From Styela clava (lineage: Eukaryota > Chordata > Ascidiacea > Stolidobranchia > Styelidae): a stretch of DNA of 64,000 bases. The notes under the pieces are model-generated. The model did no database searches, was not told the origin of the DNA, and saw only the letters and a list, made by a program, of their open reading frames with translations. Location of the stretch: the NCBI RefSeq assembly GCF_964204865.1, contig NC_135258.1, positions 15,553,001 through 15,617,000 of the forward strand. The letters are read 5' to 3'. The position numbers and the translations under genes were made by a program. Position 1 is the stretch's first letter. Each line of letters begins with the position of its first letter. Below are positions 1-12,774 of this stretch, one piece after another.

Positions 1-1780
1 GACCTTGCCCTGACTTCGTCATCTAAAAATTACGTCAATGCGAATTCACAATAACGAAATAGAGCTTGCCTAATAATAGCGACCATAATGCAATCGTGAT
101 AAATACGTCTGTGTGTCCGCTATGGATGTAGTTTCTTACCTCAATACCTTCTAGTTAACTTAGCGTAACAATTTTTGCATATAATATTCATGACCTTCAC
201 CTGACTTCGTCATCCAAAATTTACGTCACGGCAACGTCACAATAACGAAATAGAGCTTGCTCAATAATAACGACGATTACTATTAATGCCACCTATGGAT
301 GTAGTTTCTTACCTCAATAACTTATACTTATCTTAGCGTAACAATTATTGCATATAATATTCCTGACCCTCACCTTACTTCATGTTTCAAAAATTACGTC
401 AATGCGACTTCACAATAACGAAATAGAGCTTGCCTAATAATAGCGACCATAATGCAATCGTGATATACACGTCTGTGTGTCCGCTATGGATGTAGTTTTT
501 TACCTCAATAACTTCTAGTTAACTTAGCGTAACAATTTTTTGCATATAATATTCATGACCTTCACCTGACTTCGTCATCCAAAAATTACGTCACGGCAAC
601 GTCACAATAACGAAATAGAGCTTGCTCAATAATAGCGACGATTACTATTAATGCCACCTATGGATGTAGTTTCTTACCTCAATAACTTATACTTATCTTA
701 GCGTAACAATTATTGCATATAATATTCCTGACCCTCACCTGACTTCATGTTCCATAAATTACGTCAATGCGAGTTCACAATAACGAAATAGAGCTTGCCT
801 AATAATAGCAACCATAATGCAATCGTGATAAATACGTCTGTGTGTCCGCTATGGATGTAGTTTCATACCTCAATAACTTCTAGTTAACTTGGCATAACAA
901 TTTTTGCATATGATATTCATGACCTTCACCTGACTTTGTCATTCAAAAATTACGTCACGGCAACGTCACAATAACGAAATAGAGCTTGCTCAATAATAGC
1001 GACGATTACTATTAATGCCACCTATGGATGTAGTTTCTTACCTCAATAAATTATACTTATCTTAGCGTAACAATTATTGCATATAATATTCCTGACCCTC
1101 ACCTGACTTCATGTTCCAAAAATTACGTCAATGCGACTTCACAATAACGAAATAGAGCTTGCCTAACAATAGCGACCATAATGCAATCGTGATAAATACG
1201 TCTGTGTGTCCGCTATGGATGTAGTTTCTTACCTCAATAACTTCTAGTTAACTTAGCGTAACAATTTTTGCATATAATATTCATGACCTTCACCTGACTT
1301 CGTCATCCAAAAATTACGTCACGGCAACGTCACAATAACGAAATAGAGCTTGCTCAATAATAGCGACGTTATTCGTAAAAGCACCTATGGATGTAGTTTC
1401 CTACCTCAATAACTTCTAGTTAACTTAGCGTAACAATTTTTGCATATATCATTCCTGACCCCGCCCTGACTTCGTCATCAAAGAATTACGTCAATGCGAA
1501 TTCACAATAACGAAATAGAGCTTGCTTAATAATAGCGACCATAATGCAATCGTGTTAAATACGCCTGTCTGTCCGCTATGGGTGTAGTTTCATACCTCAA
1601 TACCTTCTATTAGGCTTAGCGTAACAATTTTTGTATATATGATTCCTGACCCTCACCTGACTTCGTCATCCAAAAATTACGTCACTGCATCCTCCCAATC
1701 ACGAACTAGAGCTTGCCTAACAATAGCGACGATAATAAAGCCGTAATAATGGCGCTTGCGAGTACGCTATGAGTGTATTT
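1..1780 (+). repeat. Dimeric satellite array, forward block
   Basis: Near-identical monomers of about 180 and 185 bp alternate and form a dimer of about 364-365 bp. The phrase acaattattg recurs at 341, 706 and 1070. One monomer type carries a cacctatggatg block and the other a gtccgctatggatg block. Every monomer contains several TGACGT/ACGTCA half-sites, as in ttacgtca and gcgacgtcac. The last monomers (about 1370-1780) are more diverged, which is usual at array edges. No coding potential is seen. Confidence 0.93.
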
Positions 1781-1789
1781 TTGTACCAC

Positions 1790-2435
1790 ACAACTAAAGC
1801 CTTGTTATTTGATGTCCTGCCGTACGTCATGTATTCGTCCTACCTCTATTCATACGACGTTAAACATTTTCACTCCAAGCAAGGCTTTATACAAGCAGAA
1901 TCGGACATATATATTAATCTGATCTAACGTTATGGGTGTAGTTTCGTATCTTAATGACTTCTATTCAACTTAGCGTAACAATTTGTGCATATATCATTCC
2001 TGACCCTCACCTGACTTCGTCATCCAAAAATTACCTCACTGCGACGTCACAATAACGAAATAGAGCTGATCACCCTCAATAGCGTCGGCGATTATGTTAA
2101 CAAACTCAATGAGGCCCGCCACCTCACGACCACACACACCTAAAGATTTGGTATTTTATATCCAGCAACAGGTTATGCATTGTGCTGTTAGTTATTATTA
2201 GGGCGTTTTACGATACTACTCTATGTAAGGCTTTAGACAAGCAGAAAGAACATATTAATTCACGCAATGGTTGAAGTTGGATACCACACACATAAAGATT
2301 TGTTATTTTATGCCCAGCGATAGGTTATGTAATGTGCTACAATCTACACATAGGGCGGTATACGATATCACTCCAAGCAAGTCTTTAAACAAGCAGAAGC
2401 GGACATATTGATTTAAGTTCACGTTGTCCGTGTAG
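1790..2435 (+). repeat. Second repeat family at the edge of the satellite
   Basis: Three diverged copies of a unit of about 130-170 bp share the phrase aaggcttta.acaagcagaa followed by a cggacatatt-like motif, near 1880, 2230 and 2375. One ordinary satellite monomer (about 1930-2090) is interspersed. The same family lies on the other strand at 7106-7490, with a relic near 3895-3945. No gene is seen. Confidence 0.75.
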
Positions 2436-3890
2436 TTTCCTATGTCCATAACTTCATTTTGCCGTAAGTCGATACAATTTCGAGTTACGTTGAACACAAC
2501 TAAATTTTACTAGACAGATAAATCGTTATACGCTGAAAAGTCAACTCTTTTAATGTTCGGGAAGTAAGACAATCGTCTCGAATGTGGGACACACTGTGCA
2601 AGTGTAGGACAAGCATGTAATCACGGAGATTGATTCGGAAATTTCGAATTTTAACCCCGCCTCATTTAAAGATCCTTCCTGCATGCACTATCGCCTGCTA
2701 GTTCTCTGATACATCTCTGTTAGAGTCATTTTCTAACACGTAGTGGGATTACCGTATATTTTTTATTGTCCCAAAAACTATTTATATTTTCAAGTTGATT
2801 TCGCAATAAAAGCAATGTTGAAATCCCGTCATTCTATATTTAATTTAGCAGTCTGTATTAATAAACTGAAGAATAATACGGTAAATCAACCCAGAAAAAG
2901 TACCAATTAGGTCTGATGATCGCCAGATAGACTATATCTAAATCCATTTCTTTGATGTACCCGTTTACAACAAAAACCATCGGCTTAAGATCCTTCAAAT
3001 GTTAATACCACTACAATGTTTACAGACCTTTTTCATCTTGCGGTTCACTAACAGCGAAATATTAAGAAAAATGATTTCTGTTCTCATACCGATCTTTGAA
3101 CACTCGCTCGCTAAAATTGGTTAACAGAAATTTGACATAGTGGAGGAAGTGGTATAGTATTTGATCTCCAAGTAATTCAGGGGAAATGTGAAAAAGGATG
3201 AAAGAAGAGCATATTTATAGGCTCTTCAATTTTCTAACTGTTGAAACTTGGAATGGATTCGACTTCAAGCGCAATCGATAATTAAGCATTCGTTCACAAT
3301 CCTGAGTTAATTTCCAGGATGCATCTCTCATCTATCTGTCGTTACGTTTTAAATAGAACTTATAATCATATTGGATGATTGTAATGATCAATGAGCTCAA
3401 TAGGTAAATTATATTAGTAATTGTCAATTTCGTTTTTAATGTTTATAAAATGATCTATTCAATTTCCTCAGCACAGAAGCATCTTCTGACAAACTTCCGA
3501 AATAAGAAAACTTTAAATACAATGATAGCAACGGCTATGTATAGGAACCCAATATGTCTAAACGTTTGTCCTTCGGTAGAACGTGGGTGTTCTATAAAAT
3601 TATAGCGCTTTTCAAAATTGAAATAGGCACCAAACAAAGCCAAATTTTAATCAGAACAAGTAAAATGCCTATGTCATAGTCGCGCAGAGAAAGGGGAATA
3701 AAATGGAAATCACAAATACAGCACACATTAAAGTAGTGCATAATTATTCACACGTCTGTCTCAAATATTTTCATTGTCCTTTTTGAGAATCTGAGTACCC
3801 TGTGCCAAAAGTCTTCCGAATCCGACTATAGGGATAGAATGTCAAGATCCGTAAAATATTTGCCTTTGTATATGTGGCACTACACTCATT
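2436..3890. other. Spacer between the opposed satellite blocks, no confident gene
   Basis: This is ordinary AT-rich single-copy-looking DNA. The only item of note is a minus-strand open stretch at about 3455-3613. It ends in a hydrophobic helix, then a basic/Cys patch (FRKFVRRCFCAEEIE) and a stop. It has no ATG start, and a TAA lies just upstream of the open frame, so it could only be a last exon entered at an internal AG. I could not link it to another exon. Confidence 0.5.
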
Positions 3891-3894
3891 GGGG

Positions 3895-6800
3895 GACCGT
3901 AAATTAATATGCCTGTTTCTCATTATCCAAAGTCCATCCAAAGTCTTAGTCCGGCAGATAAGGGGACCTTTTTGGCCCAAGTTTGATTTCAGACATAAAG
4001 TTTTTTTTATTTGTGATTATTCATCTTGGGGTCATTGCCCATCATTTCTACATGGGTGTGGAGTTTGCAGCCATTACGAATATCGTCGCTATTATTGTGC
4101 AAGCCGTATTTCGTGATTGTGACGTTTCTTTGACGTACTTTTTGGATGACGAAGTCAGGTGAGGGTCAGGAATGATATATGCAAAAATAGTTACGCTAAG
4201 CCTAATAGAAGTTATTGAGGTACGAAACTACACCCATAGCGTACACACAGGCGTAATTATTACGAGTTCTTTATTGTCGCTATTATCAGGCAAGTTCTAT
4301 TTCGTTATTGTGAAGTCGCATTGACGTAATTTTTGGATGACGAAGTCAGCAAAATTGTTACGCTAAGTTAACTAGAAGTTATTGAGGTAGGAAACTACAT
4401 CCATAGGTGCCATTACGAATACCGTCGCTATTATTGGGCAAGCTCTATTTCGTTATTGTGGCGTTGCAGTGACGTAATTTTTGGATGACGAAGTCAGGTG
4501 AGGGTCAGGAATATTATATGCGAAAATTGTTACGCTAAGTTAACTATAGGTAATTGAGGTACAAAACTACATCCGTAGGTGTCATTACGAATATCGTCGC
4601 TATTATTGGGCAAGCTCTATTTCATTATTGTGAATTCGCATTGACGTAATTTTTTGATGACGAAATCAGGTGAGGGTCAGGAATATTATATGCGAAAACT
4701 GTTACGCTAAGTTAACTAGAAGTTATTGAGGTAAGAAACTACATCCATAGGTGCCATTACGAATAACGTCGCTATTATTGGGCAAGCTCTATTTCGTTAT
4801 TGTGACGTTGCAGTGACGTAATTATTGGATGACGAAGTCGGGTGAGGGTCAGGAATATTATATACAAAAATTGTTACGCTAAGCCTAATAGAAGTTATTG
4901 AGGTACGAAACTACACCCATAGCGGACAGACAGGCGTATTTATCACAATTGCATTATGGTCGCTATTATTAGGCAAGCTCTATTTCGTTATTGTGAAGTC
5001 GCAGTGACATAATTTTTGGATGACGAAGTCAGGTGAGGGTCAGGAATATTATATGCAAAAATTGTTACGCTAAGATAAGTATAAGTTGTTGAGGTAAGAA
5101 ACTACATTCATAGGTGGCATTACTAGTAATCGTCGCTATTATTGGGCAAGCGTTGTTTCGTGATTGTGACGTTGCAGTGACGTAATTTTTGGATGACGAA
5201 GTCAGGTGAGGGTCAGGAATCATATATACAAAAATTGTTACGCTAAGCCTAATAGAAGGTATTGAGGTATGAAACTACACCAATAGCGGACAGACAGGCG
5301 TATTTAACACGATTGCATTATGGTCGCTATTATTAGGCAAGCTCTATTTCGTTATTGTGAAGTCGCATTGACGTAATTTTTGGATGATGAAGTCAGGTGA
5401 GGGTCAGAAATATTATATGCAAAAATTGTTACGCTAGATAATTAAAAGTTATTGAGGTAAGAAACTACATCCATAGGTGGCATTACCAGTAATCGTCGCT
5501 ATTATTAGGCAAGCTCTATTTTGTTATTGTGACGTCGTATTGACGTAATTTTTTGATGATTAAATCAGGTGACGGTCAGGAATATTACGTGCAAAAATTG
5601 TTACGCTAAGTTAACTAGAAGTTATTGAGGTAAGAAACTACATCCATAGCGGACACACAGACGTATTTATCACGATTGCATTATGGTCGCTATTATTAGG
5701 CAAGCTCTATTTCGTTATTGTGAAGTCGCATTGACGTAATTTTTGAAACATGAAGTCAGGTGAGGGTCAGAAATATTATATGCAATAATTGTTACGCTAA
5801 GATAAGAATAAGTTATTGAGGTAAGGAACTACATCCATAGGTGGCATTAATAGTAATCGTCGCTATTATTGAGCAAGCTCTATTTCGTTATTGTGACGTT
5901 GCCGTGACGTAATTTTTGGATGACGAAGTCAGGTGAAGGTCATGAATATTATATGCAAAAATTGTTACGCTAAGTTAACTAGAAGTTATTGAGGTAAATA
6001 ACTACATCCATAGCGGACACACAGACGTATTTATCACGATTGCATTATGGTCGCTATTATTAGGCAAGCTCTATTTCGTTATTGTGAAGTCGCATTGACG
6101 TCATTTTTGGAACATGAAGTCAGGTGAGGGTCAGGAATATTATATACAATAATTGTTACGCTAAGATAAGAATAAGTTATTGAGGTAAGAAACTACATCC
6201 ATAGGTGGCATTAATAGTAATCGTCGCTATTATTGAGCAAGCTCTATTTCGTTATTGTGACGTTGCAGTGACGTAATTTTTGGATGACGAAGTCAGGTGA
6301 AGGTCATGAATATTATATGCAAAAATTGTTACGCTAAGTTAACTAGAAGTTATTGAGGTAAGAAACTACATCCATAGCGGACACACAGACGTATTTATCA
6401 CGATTGCATTATGGTCGCTATTATTAGGCAAGCTCTATTTCGTTATTGTGAAGTCGCATTGACGTAATTTTTGGAACATGAAGTCAGGTGAAGGTCATGA
6501 ATATTATATGCAATAATTGTTACGCTAAGATAAGTATAAGTTATTGAGGTAAGAAACTACATCCATAGGTGGCATTAATAGTAATCGTCGCTATTATTGA
6601 GCAAGCTCTATTTCGTTATTGTGAATTCGCATTGACGTAATTTTTAGATGACGAAGTCAGGTGAGGGTCAGGAATGATATATGCAAAAATTGTTACGCTA
6701 AGATGAGTATAAGTTATTGAGGTAAAAAACTACATCCATAGGTGTCATTACTAGTAATCGTCGCTAATATTGGGCAAGCGTTATTTCGTTATTGTGACGT

Positions 6801-7105
6801 CGTATTGACGTAATTTTTTGATGATCAAATCAGGTGAGGGTCAGGAATATTACGTGCAAAAATTGTTACGCTAAGTTAACTAGAATTTATTGAGGTACGA
6901 AACTACACCCATACCGGACACACAGGCGTATTTATCACGATTGCATTATGGTCGCTTTTATTAGGCAAGCACTATTTCGTTATTGTGAAGTCGCATTGAC
7001 GTAATTTTTGGAACATGAAGTCAGGTGAGGGTCAGGACTATTATATGCAATAATTGTTACGCTAAGATAAGTATAAGTTATTGAGGTAAGAAACTACATC
7101 CATTG
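3895..7105 (-). repeat. Dimeric satellite array, reverse block
   Basis: This is the same satellite as at 1-1780 but on the opposite strand: plus-strand text reads tgacgtaatttttggatgac and gaagtcaggtgagggtcagg. The dimer period is again 364 bp (caataatt recurs at 5783, 6147 and 6511). Monomers near 4090-4350 are the most diverged, and a relic of the second repeat family lies at about 3895-3945. The block is nearly twice as long as the forward one. Confidence 0.93.
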
Positions 7106-7800
7106 CGCTAAGGCAAATTAATATGTCGGTTTCTGCTTATCTAAAGCCGTGCATAGAGTGAAAGCGTTCCACGTCCTATTAATAAAATGTGGCACAATAC
7201 ATGATCAGTCTCTGGATATTAAATAACAAGTATTTATGTATGCGGTACCCAACCTCAATCATTGCGTGAATTAAATGTTCTTTCTGTTTGTCTAAAGCCT
7301 TGCGTAGAGCGGTATCGTATACCCCCCTATTGATAGATCGTAGCACAATACATGAGCTTTTGCTGGAGCTGGACAAAAAATAACAAGTCTTTATGTGTGT
7401 GGTACCCAACTTCAACCATAGCGTAAAATAACATGTGTTTTCTGCTTGTCTAAAGCCTTGGTTAGAGCTGTATCGTATAACGCTCTATTTCTGGACAGAA
7501 ATTGGTCAGAATGGGATATCGTGAACGTTCCTTGGCGACAATTTAGTCGCTTGTGATGCTTGTTTATTTGAGCTCTGCACAACGACCCCGATAAGAGAGA
7601 GGTCGGTGACGTATTGAGTTTGTTGACATACTCGTAGACGCCATTACGGGTGACCGTCGCTAAACTTTGGCAAGTTGTATTTCGTTATTGTGACGTAGCA
7701 GTGACGTAATTTTTGGATGACGTCATCAGGGGGGGGTCAGGAATCATATATCCAAAAATTGTTACGCCACGCCCACTAGAAGTTATTCAGGTAAGAAAGT
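7106..7800 (-). repeat. Edge repeats and terminal satellite monomer
   Basis: Three copies of the second repeat family lie at about 7110-7490 on the minus strand (plus strand: ttctg.ttgtctaaagccttg). A lone diverged satellite monomer follows at about 7620-7800. The block is AT-rich and non-coding. Together with 1790-2435 it shows that both repeat families belong to the same composite locus. Confidence 0.75.
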
Positions 7801-8497
7801 ACATGAGACCCCAAAACTGCTGTTTTGACGAATATATTCTCTACGTAACATAGTTTATTGTGAGACACGTGTAAAATAAATTATACTATGACTTCATAAG
7901 TATATAATTCACAATTACTCGTTTAATGAGCCTATAATTTAATGATAATTAGTCAAATGGCAACAAAACTCAGAAAAATGGTTGCAACCCTTAATTTTGT
8001 CCCGCGAGCGACAAAAGGTTGTCGAATGCCGACCCCTGCCATATGACATCGTGTACCTGACGTCATTTACGAGTGTTCACACGAATTAAATAAAAACATT
8101 AAAACGATATTTTGACTTGGTTTAGAAGACAATGAAAAACAAGCATGGATTCGGGTAAATGAATGCATTCGACGATTAGTATTATGGTACTTTCAGATTA
8201 GAAACCAGCACTAACCAAACATGACTCTATGGACAAAATGCTAAATATCAAAACAACTCCGTTCAAGTACCTACAGCGAGTTTCAATCTTATAATGCTGC
8301 TGACATATTATTAGAAATGAAATTACGTAATAAATTCTGATTAGCAATATCAGTTTGAAAAATTTGACAAAATATAATCTAAGACCTGAATAGCGCTTTG
8401 TATCATAATCCTAGACAAATCAAAGTTAAAGAACAAAAAGCGCCTCCTTCTGTAAAAGTTTCATGCGAAGCCATAAATGGAAAATTATGGACGAAGC
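7801..8497. other. Non-coding stretch with a transposon-end-like motif
   Basis: No gene is seen. Around 8000-8040 the text cgcgagcgacaaaaggttgt is followed by gccgacccctg. Read on the minus strand this starts CAGGGGTCGGCA, like the termini of hAT-type elements. No partner terminus was found. Confidence 0.35.
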
Positions 8498-11400
8498 CAT
8501 TTTGGCGTGATTTTAAAAAAGTAAACGGTGTAAACTATGAGGAAAAAGGCAGTTTCATTACTATTTACCTTATAATACTTTGGGCATCAGACCATATCGG
8601 CCGGAGGACGTTCGATCGAAGCAGATACCTGATGTAGGTCAGATATAATTATGCATTATATATCAGAATTTGCAGATTTTGCATTTGTGGGGTGGGATGC
8701 GAAACCGTTAATCGAAACCGGATAATCAACGAAACCGTTCTTGTTTATTTGTTTTGAACGTTAGATGACCTCAGCAAATGGGTTACGTGCACGGCAGCTG
8801 ACGACTAGCGTAATTATTGGCGTTATGCATTTTGTATGCTGACGTTTAGCAATCAAAAGACGCCGTTTCGAGTTTAGAGAGTAATCTGCATATTTTTCAG
8901 ATCTTGACTGAACGTCTCAGTATCGCAGTCAATAACGCATTGAAAACGTACATCGAAGCTATTCAGCCCACGCCATTTTGAATAATGAAAGTATGTTGTC
9001 GGTGAGGATAAAAGACGACAGAAACCTTGTTTGAGTTTTCAATTTAAATGCGGTCTAGCAAAATAAGGTATGATCGATTCATCAAATTTTTTGTATATAT
9101 GATATAGTGGTTTGCGGGAAGTCAAACACGTTAACAAATTGTTTTGGTTAACTCGTTCTACGTATGATTCATGCACCCACCCCGTAGCTGTTTTGCTACA
9201 TTTGACCAGTGTTGCTATGGCAATAAATTGGAGGTCACGCGCGATTTATAGCTAAAAATTCTCGGAATAAGTTAGACATTTTCTGGGCGAGATGGACAAA
9301 CAGCAAAATAATCCTGATGGTGTATCATAAGATCTCATCAACGCCCAGATGTCTCAGGATTAGGGCTCTCACAATTCAATTTAAACAGAACATTTTTCAG
9401 GTATATTAAATAGTATGTACGTCAGAAAAACATCATTTTTTTATTATATCGATGACTTATCAATGCTAATGCTTTTGAGTTGAATATGAAATGTGTCGCA
9501 AGTGAAATCTTGTTCTTTCACAATATGTCGCTCTATCACGCGACACGTTTTAAGCGATGAAAAAGCGCAAGGTGTCGCTATTAGAAGGATTTTACTTTGC
9601 CTGTCCTTCATATTCCAGGGATATGACCTGGATTACCCCAACCTACTAATTCGTAGATAGTCCAAAACCTAGATTGCTTGAAAAAATAATGCGGAAGGAC
9701 AACGGAAAGAATAACATAATTATAATATAAATTTATAATTATAATATCAAAATCACTCTGAATTTGAACGGTGCAAGGTATAATGTAGGCCTACAGGCTG
9801 TGAATGAATCAATCGTATGAATCTCATATTAACGATATGGACGGCAGTTTTTATTTGAATCATTATAAATTATTCAATACATATGCGTTTCATTAGAACT
9901 TTTCATTTTGGCGTGATTTCAAAAAAGTAAACGGTGTAAACTATGAGGAAAAAGGCAGTTTCATTACTATTTACTTTATAATACTTTGGGCATCAGACCA
10001 TATCGGCCGAAGGACATTCGATCGAAGCAGATACCTGATGTAGGTCAGATATAATTATGCATTATATATCAGAATTTGCAGATTTTGCATTTGTGGGGTG
10101 GGATGCAGGGGTTTCGCTCAAATTAGTTTTTGGAATACTATTGATAATCAACGAAACCGTTCTTGTTTATTTGTTTTAAACGTTAGATGACCTCAGCAAA
10201 TGGGTTACGTGCACGGCAGCTGACGACTAGCGTAATTATTGGCGTTATGCATTTTGTATGTTGACGTTTAGCAATCAAAAGACGCCGTTTCGAGTTTAGA
10301 GAGTAATCTGCATATTTTTCAGATCTTGACTGAACGTCTCAGTATCGCAGTCAATAACGCATTGAAAACGTACATCGAAGCTATTCAGCCCACGCCATTT
10401 TGAATAATGAAAGTATGTTGTCGGTGAGGATAATAGACGACAGAAACCTTGTTTGAGTTTTCAATTTAAATGCGGTCTAGCAAAATAAGGTATGATCGAT
10501 TCATCAAATTTTTTGTATATATGATATAGTGGTTTGCGGGAAGTCAAACACGTTAACAAATTGTTTTGGTTAACTCGTTCTACGTATGATTTATGCACCC
10601 ACCCCGTAGCTGTTTTGCTACATTTGACCATTGTTGCTATGGCAATAAATTGGAGGTTACGCGCGATTTATAGCTAAAAATTCTCGGAATAAGTTAGACA
10701 TATTCTGGGCGAGATGGACAAATAGCAAAATAAGCCTGATGGTGTATCGTAAGATCTCATCAACGCCCAGATGTCTCAGGATTAGGGCTCTCACAATTCA
10801 ATTTAAACAGAACATTTTTCAGGTATATTAAATAGTATGTACGTCAGAAAAACATCATTTTTTTATTATATCGATAACTTATCAATGCTAATGCTTTTGA
10901 GTTGAATATGAAATGTGTCGCAAGTGAAATCTTGTTCTTTCACAATATGTCGCTCTATCACGCGACACGTTTTAAGCGATGAAAAAGCGCAAGGTGTCGC
11001 TATTAAAAGGATTTTACTTTGCCTGTCCTTCATATTCCAGGGATATGACCTGGATTATCCCAACCTACTAATTCGTAGATAGTCCAAAACCTAGATTGCT
11101 TAGAAAAATAATGCGGAAGGACAACGGAAAGAATAACATAATTATAATATAAATTTATAATTATAATATCAAAATCACTCTGAATTTGAACGGTGCAAGG
11201 TATAATGTGGGCCTACATGCTGTGAATGAATCAATCGTATGAATCTCGTATTAACGATATGGACGGCAGTTTTTATTTGAATCATTTTAAATTATTCAAT
11301 ACATATGCGTTTCAACAGAACTTTTCATTTTGGCGTGATTTCAAAAAAGTAAACGGTGTAAACTATGAGGAAAAAGGCAGTTTCATTACTATTTACTTTA

Positions 11401-12750
11401 TAATACTTTGGGCATCAGACGATATCGGCCGGAGGACGTTCGATCGAAGCAGATACCTGATGTAGGTCAGATATAATTATGTATTATATATCAGAATTTG
11501 CAGATTTTGCATTTGTGGGGTGGGATGCAGGGGTTTCGCTCAAATTAGTTTTTGGAATACTATTGATAATCAACGAAACCGTTCTTGTTTATTTGTTTTA
11601 AACGTTAGATGACCTCAGCAAATGGGTTACGTGCACGGCAGCTGACGACTAGCGTAATTATTGGCGTTATGCATTTTGTATGTTGACGTTTAGCAATCAA
11701 GAGACACCGTTTCGAGTTTAGAGAGTAATCTGCATATTTTTCAGATCTTGACTGAACGTCTCAGTATCGCAGTCAATTACGCATTGAAAACGTACATCGA
11801 AGCTATTCAGCCCACGCCATTTTGAATAATGAAAGTATGTTGTCGGTGAGGATAATAGACGACAGAAACCTTGTTTGAGTTTTCAATTTAAATGCGGTCT
11901 AGCAAAATAAGGTATGATCGATTCATCAAATTTTTTGTATATATGATATAGTGGTTTGCGGGAAGTCAAACACGTTAACAAATTGTTTTGGTTAACTCGT
12001 TCTACGTATGATTTATGCACCCACCCCGTAGCTGTTTTGCTACATTTGACCATTGTTGCTATGGCAATAAATTGGAGGTTACGCGCGATTTATAGCTAAA
12101 AATTCTCGGAATAAGTTAGACATTTTCTGGGCGAGATGGACAAACAGCAAAAAATCCTGATGGTGTATCATAAGATCTCATCAACGCCCAGATGTCTCAG
12201 GATTAGGGCTCTCACAATTCAATCTAAACAGAACATTTTTCAGGTATATATATTAAATAGTATGTACGTCAGAAAAACATCATTTTTTTATTATATCGAT
12301 AACTTAGCAATGTTAATGCTTTTGAGTTGAATATGAAATGTGTCGCAAGTGAAATCTTGTTCTTTCACAATATGTCGCTCTATCACGCGACACGTTTTAA
12401 GCAATGAAAAAGCGCAAGGTGTCGCTATTAGAAGGATTTTACTTTGCCTGTCCTTCATATTCCAGGGATATGACCTGGATTACCCCAACCTACTAATTCG
12501 TAGATAGTCCAAAACCTAGATTGCTTGAAAAATTAATGCGGAAGGACAACGGAAAGAATAACATAATTATAATACAAATTTATAATTATAATATCAAAAT
12601 CACTCTGAATTTGAACGGTGCAAGGTATAATGTAGGCCTACAGGCTGTGAATGAATCAATCGTATGAATCTCGTATTAACGATATGGACGGCAGTTTTTA
12701 TTTAAATCATTATAAATTATTCAATACATATGCGTTTCATTAGAACTTTT
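8498..12750 (+). repeat. Three tandem 1.41-1.42-kb repeats upstream of the HSD17B8-like gene
   Basis: Units begin at 8498, 9904 and 11326, each with cattttggcgtgatttnaaa, giving lengths of about 1406, 1422 and 1425 bp. They are near-identical over their whole length. Landmarks repeated in each are the tggttacgtgcacggcagct-like block, the gagatggacaaa block, an AT-palindromic run and the gatatggacggcag block. Unit 1 differs in a short stretch near 8700-8730, where units 2 and 3 carry a caggggtttcgctcaaatta block. Unit 3 ends at cttttca, 24 bp before the ATG at 12775. Each copy has a conserved short open frame (residues FWRDFKKVNGVNY) that I do not recognise and consider probably non-coding. 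Confidence 0.93.
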
Positions 12751-12774
12751 CAGTAGCAAATAAATATTATATTA

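Noticed and set aside
1..7105. CRISPR-like regular repeats
   Set aside because: Units are 180-185 bp, contiguous without unique spacers, and sit in a metazoan genome; this is satellite DNA.
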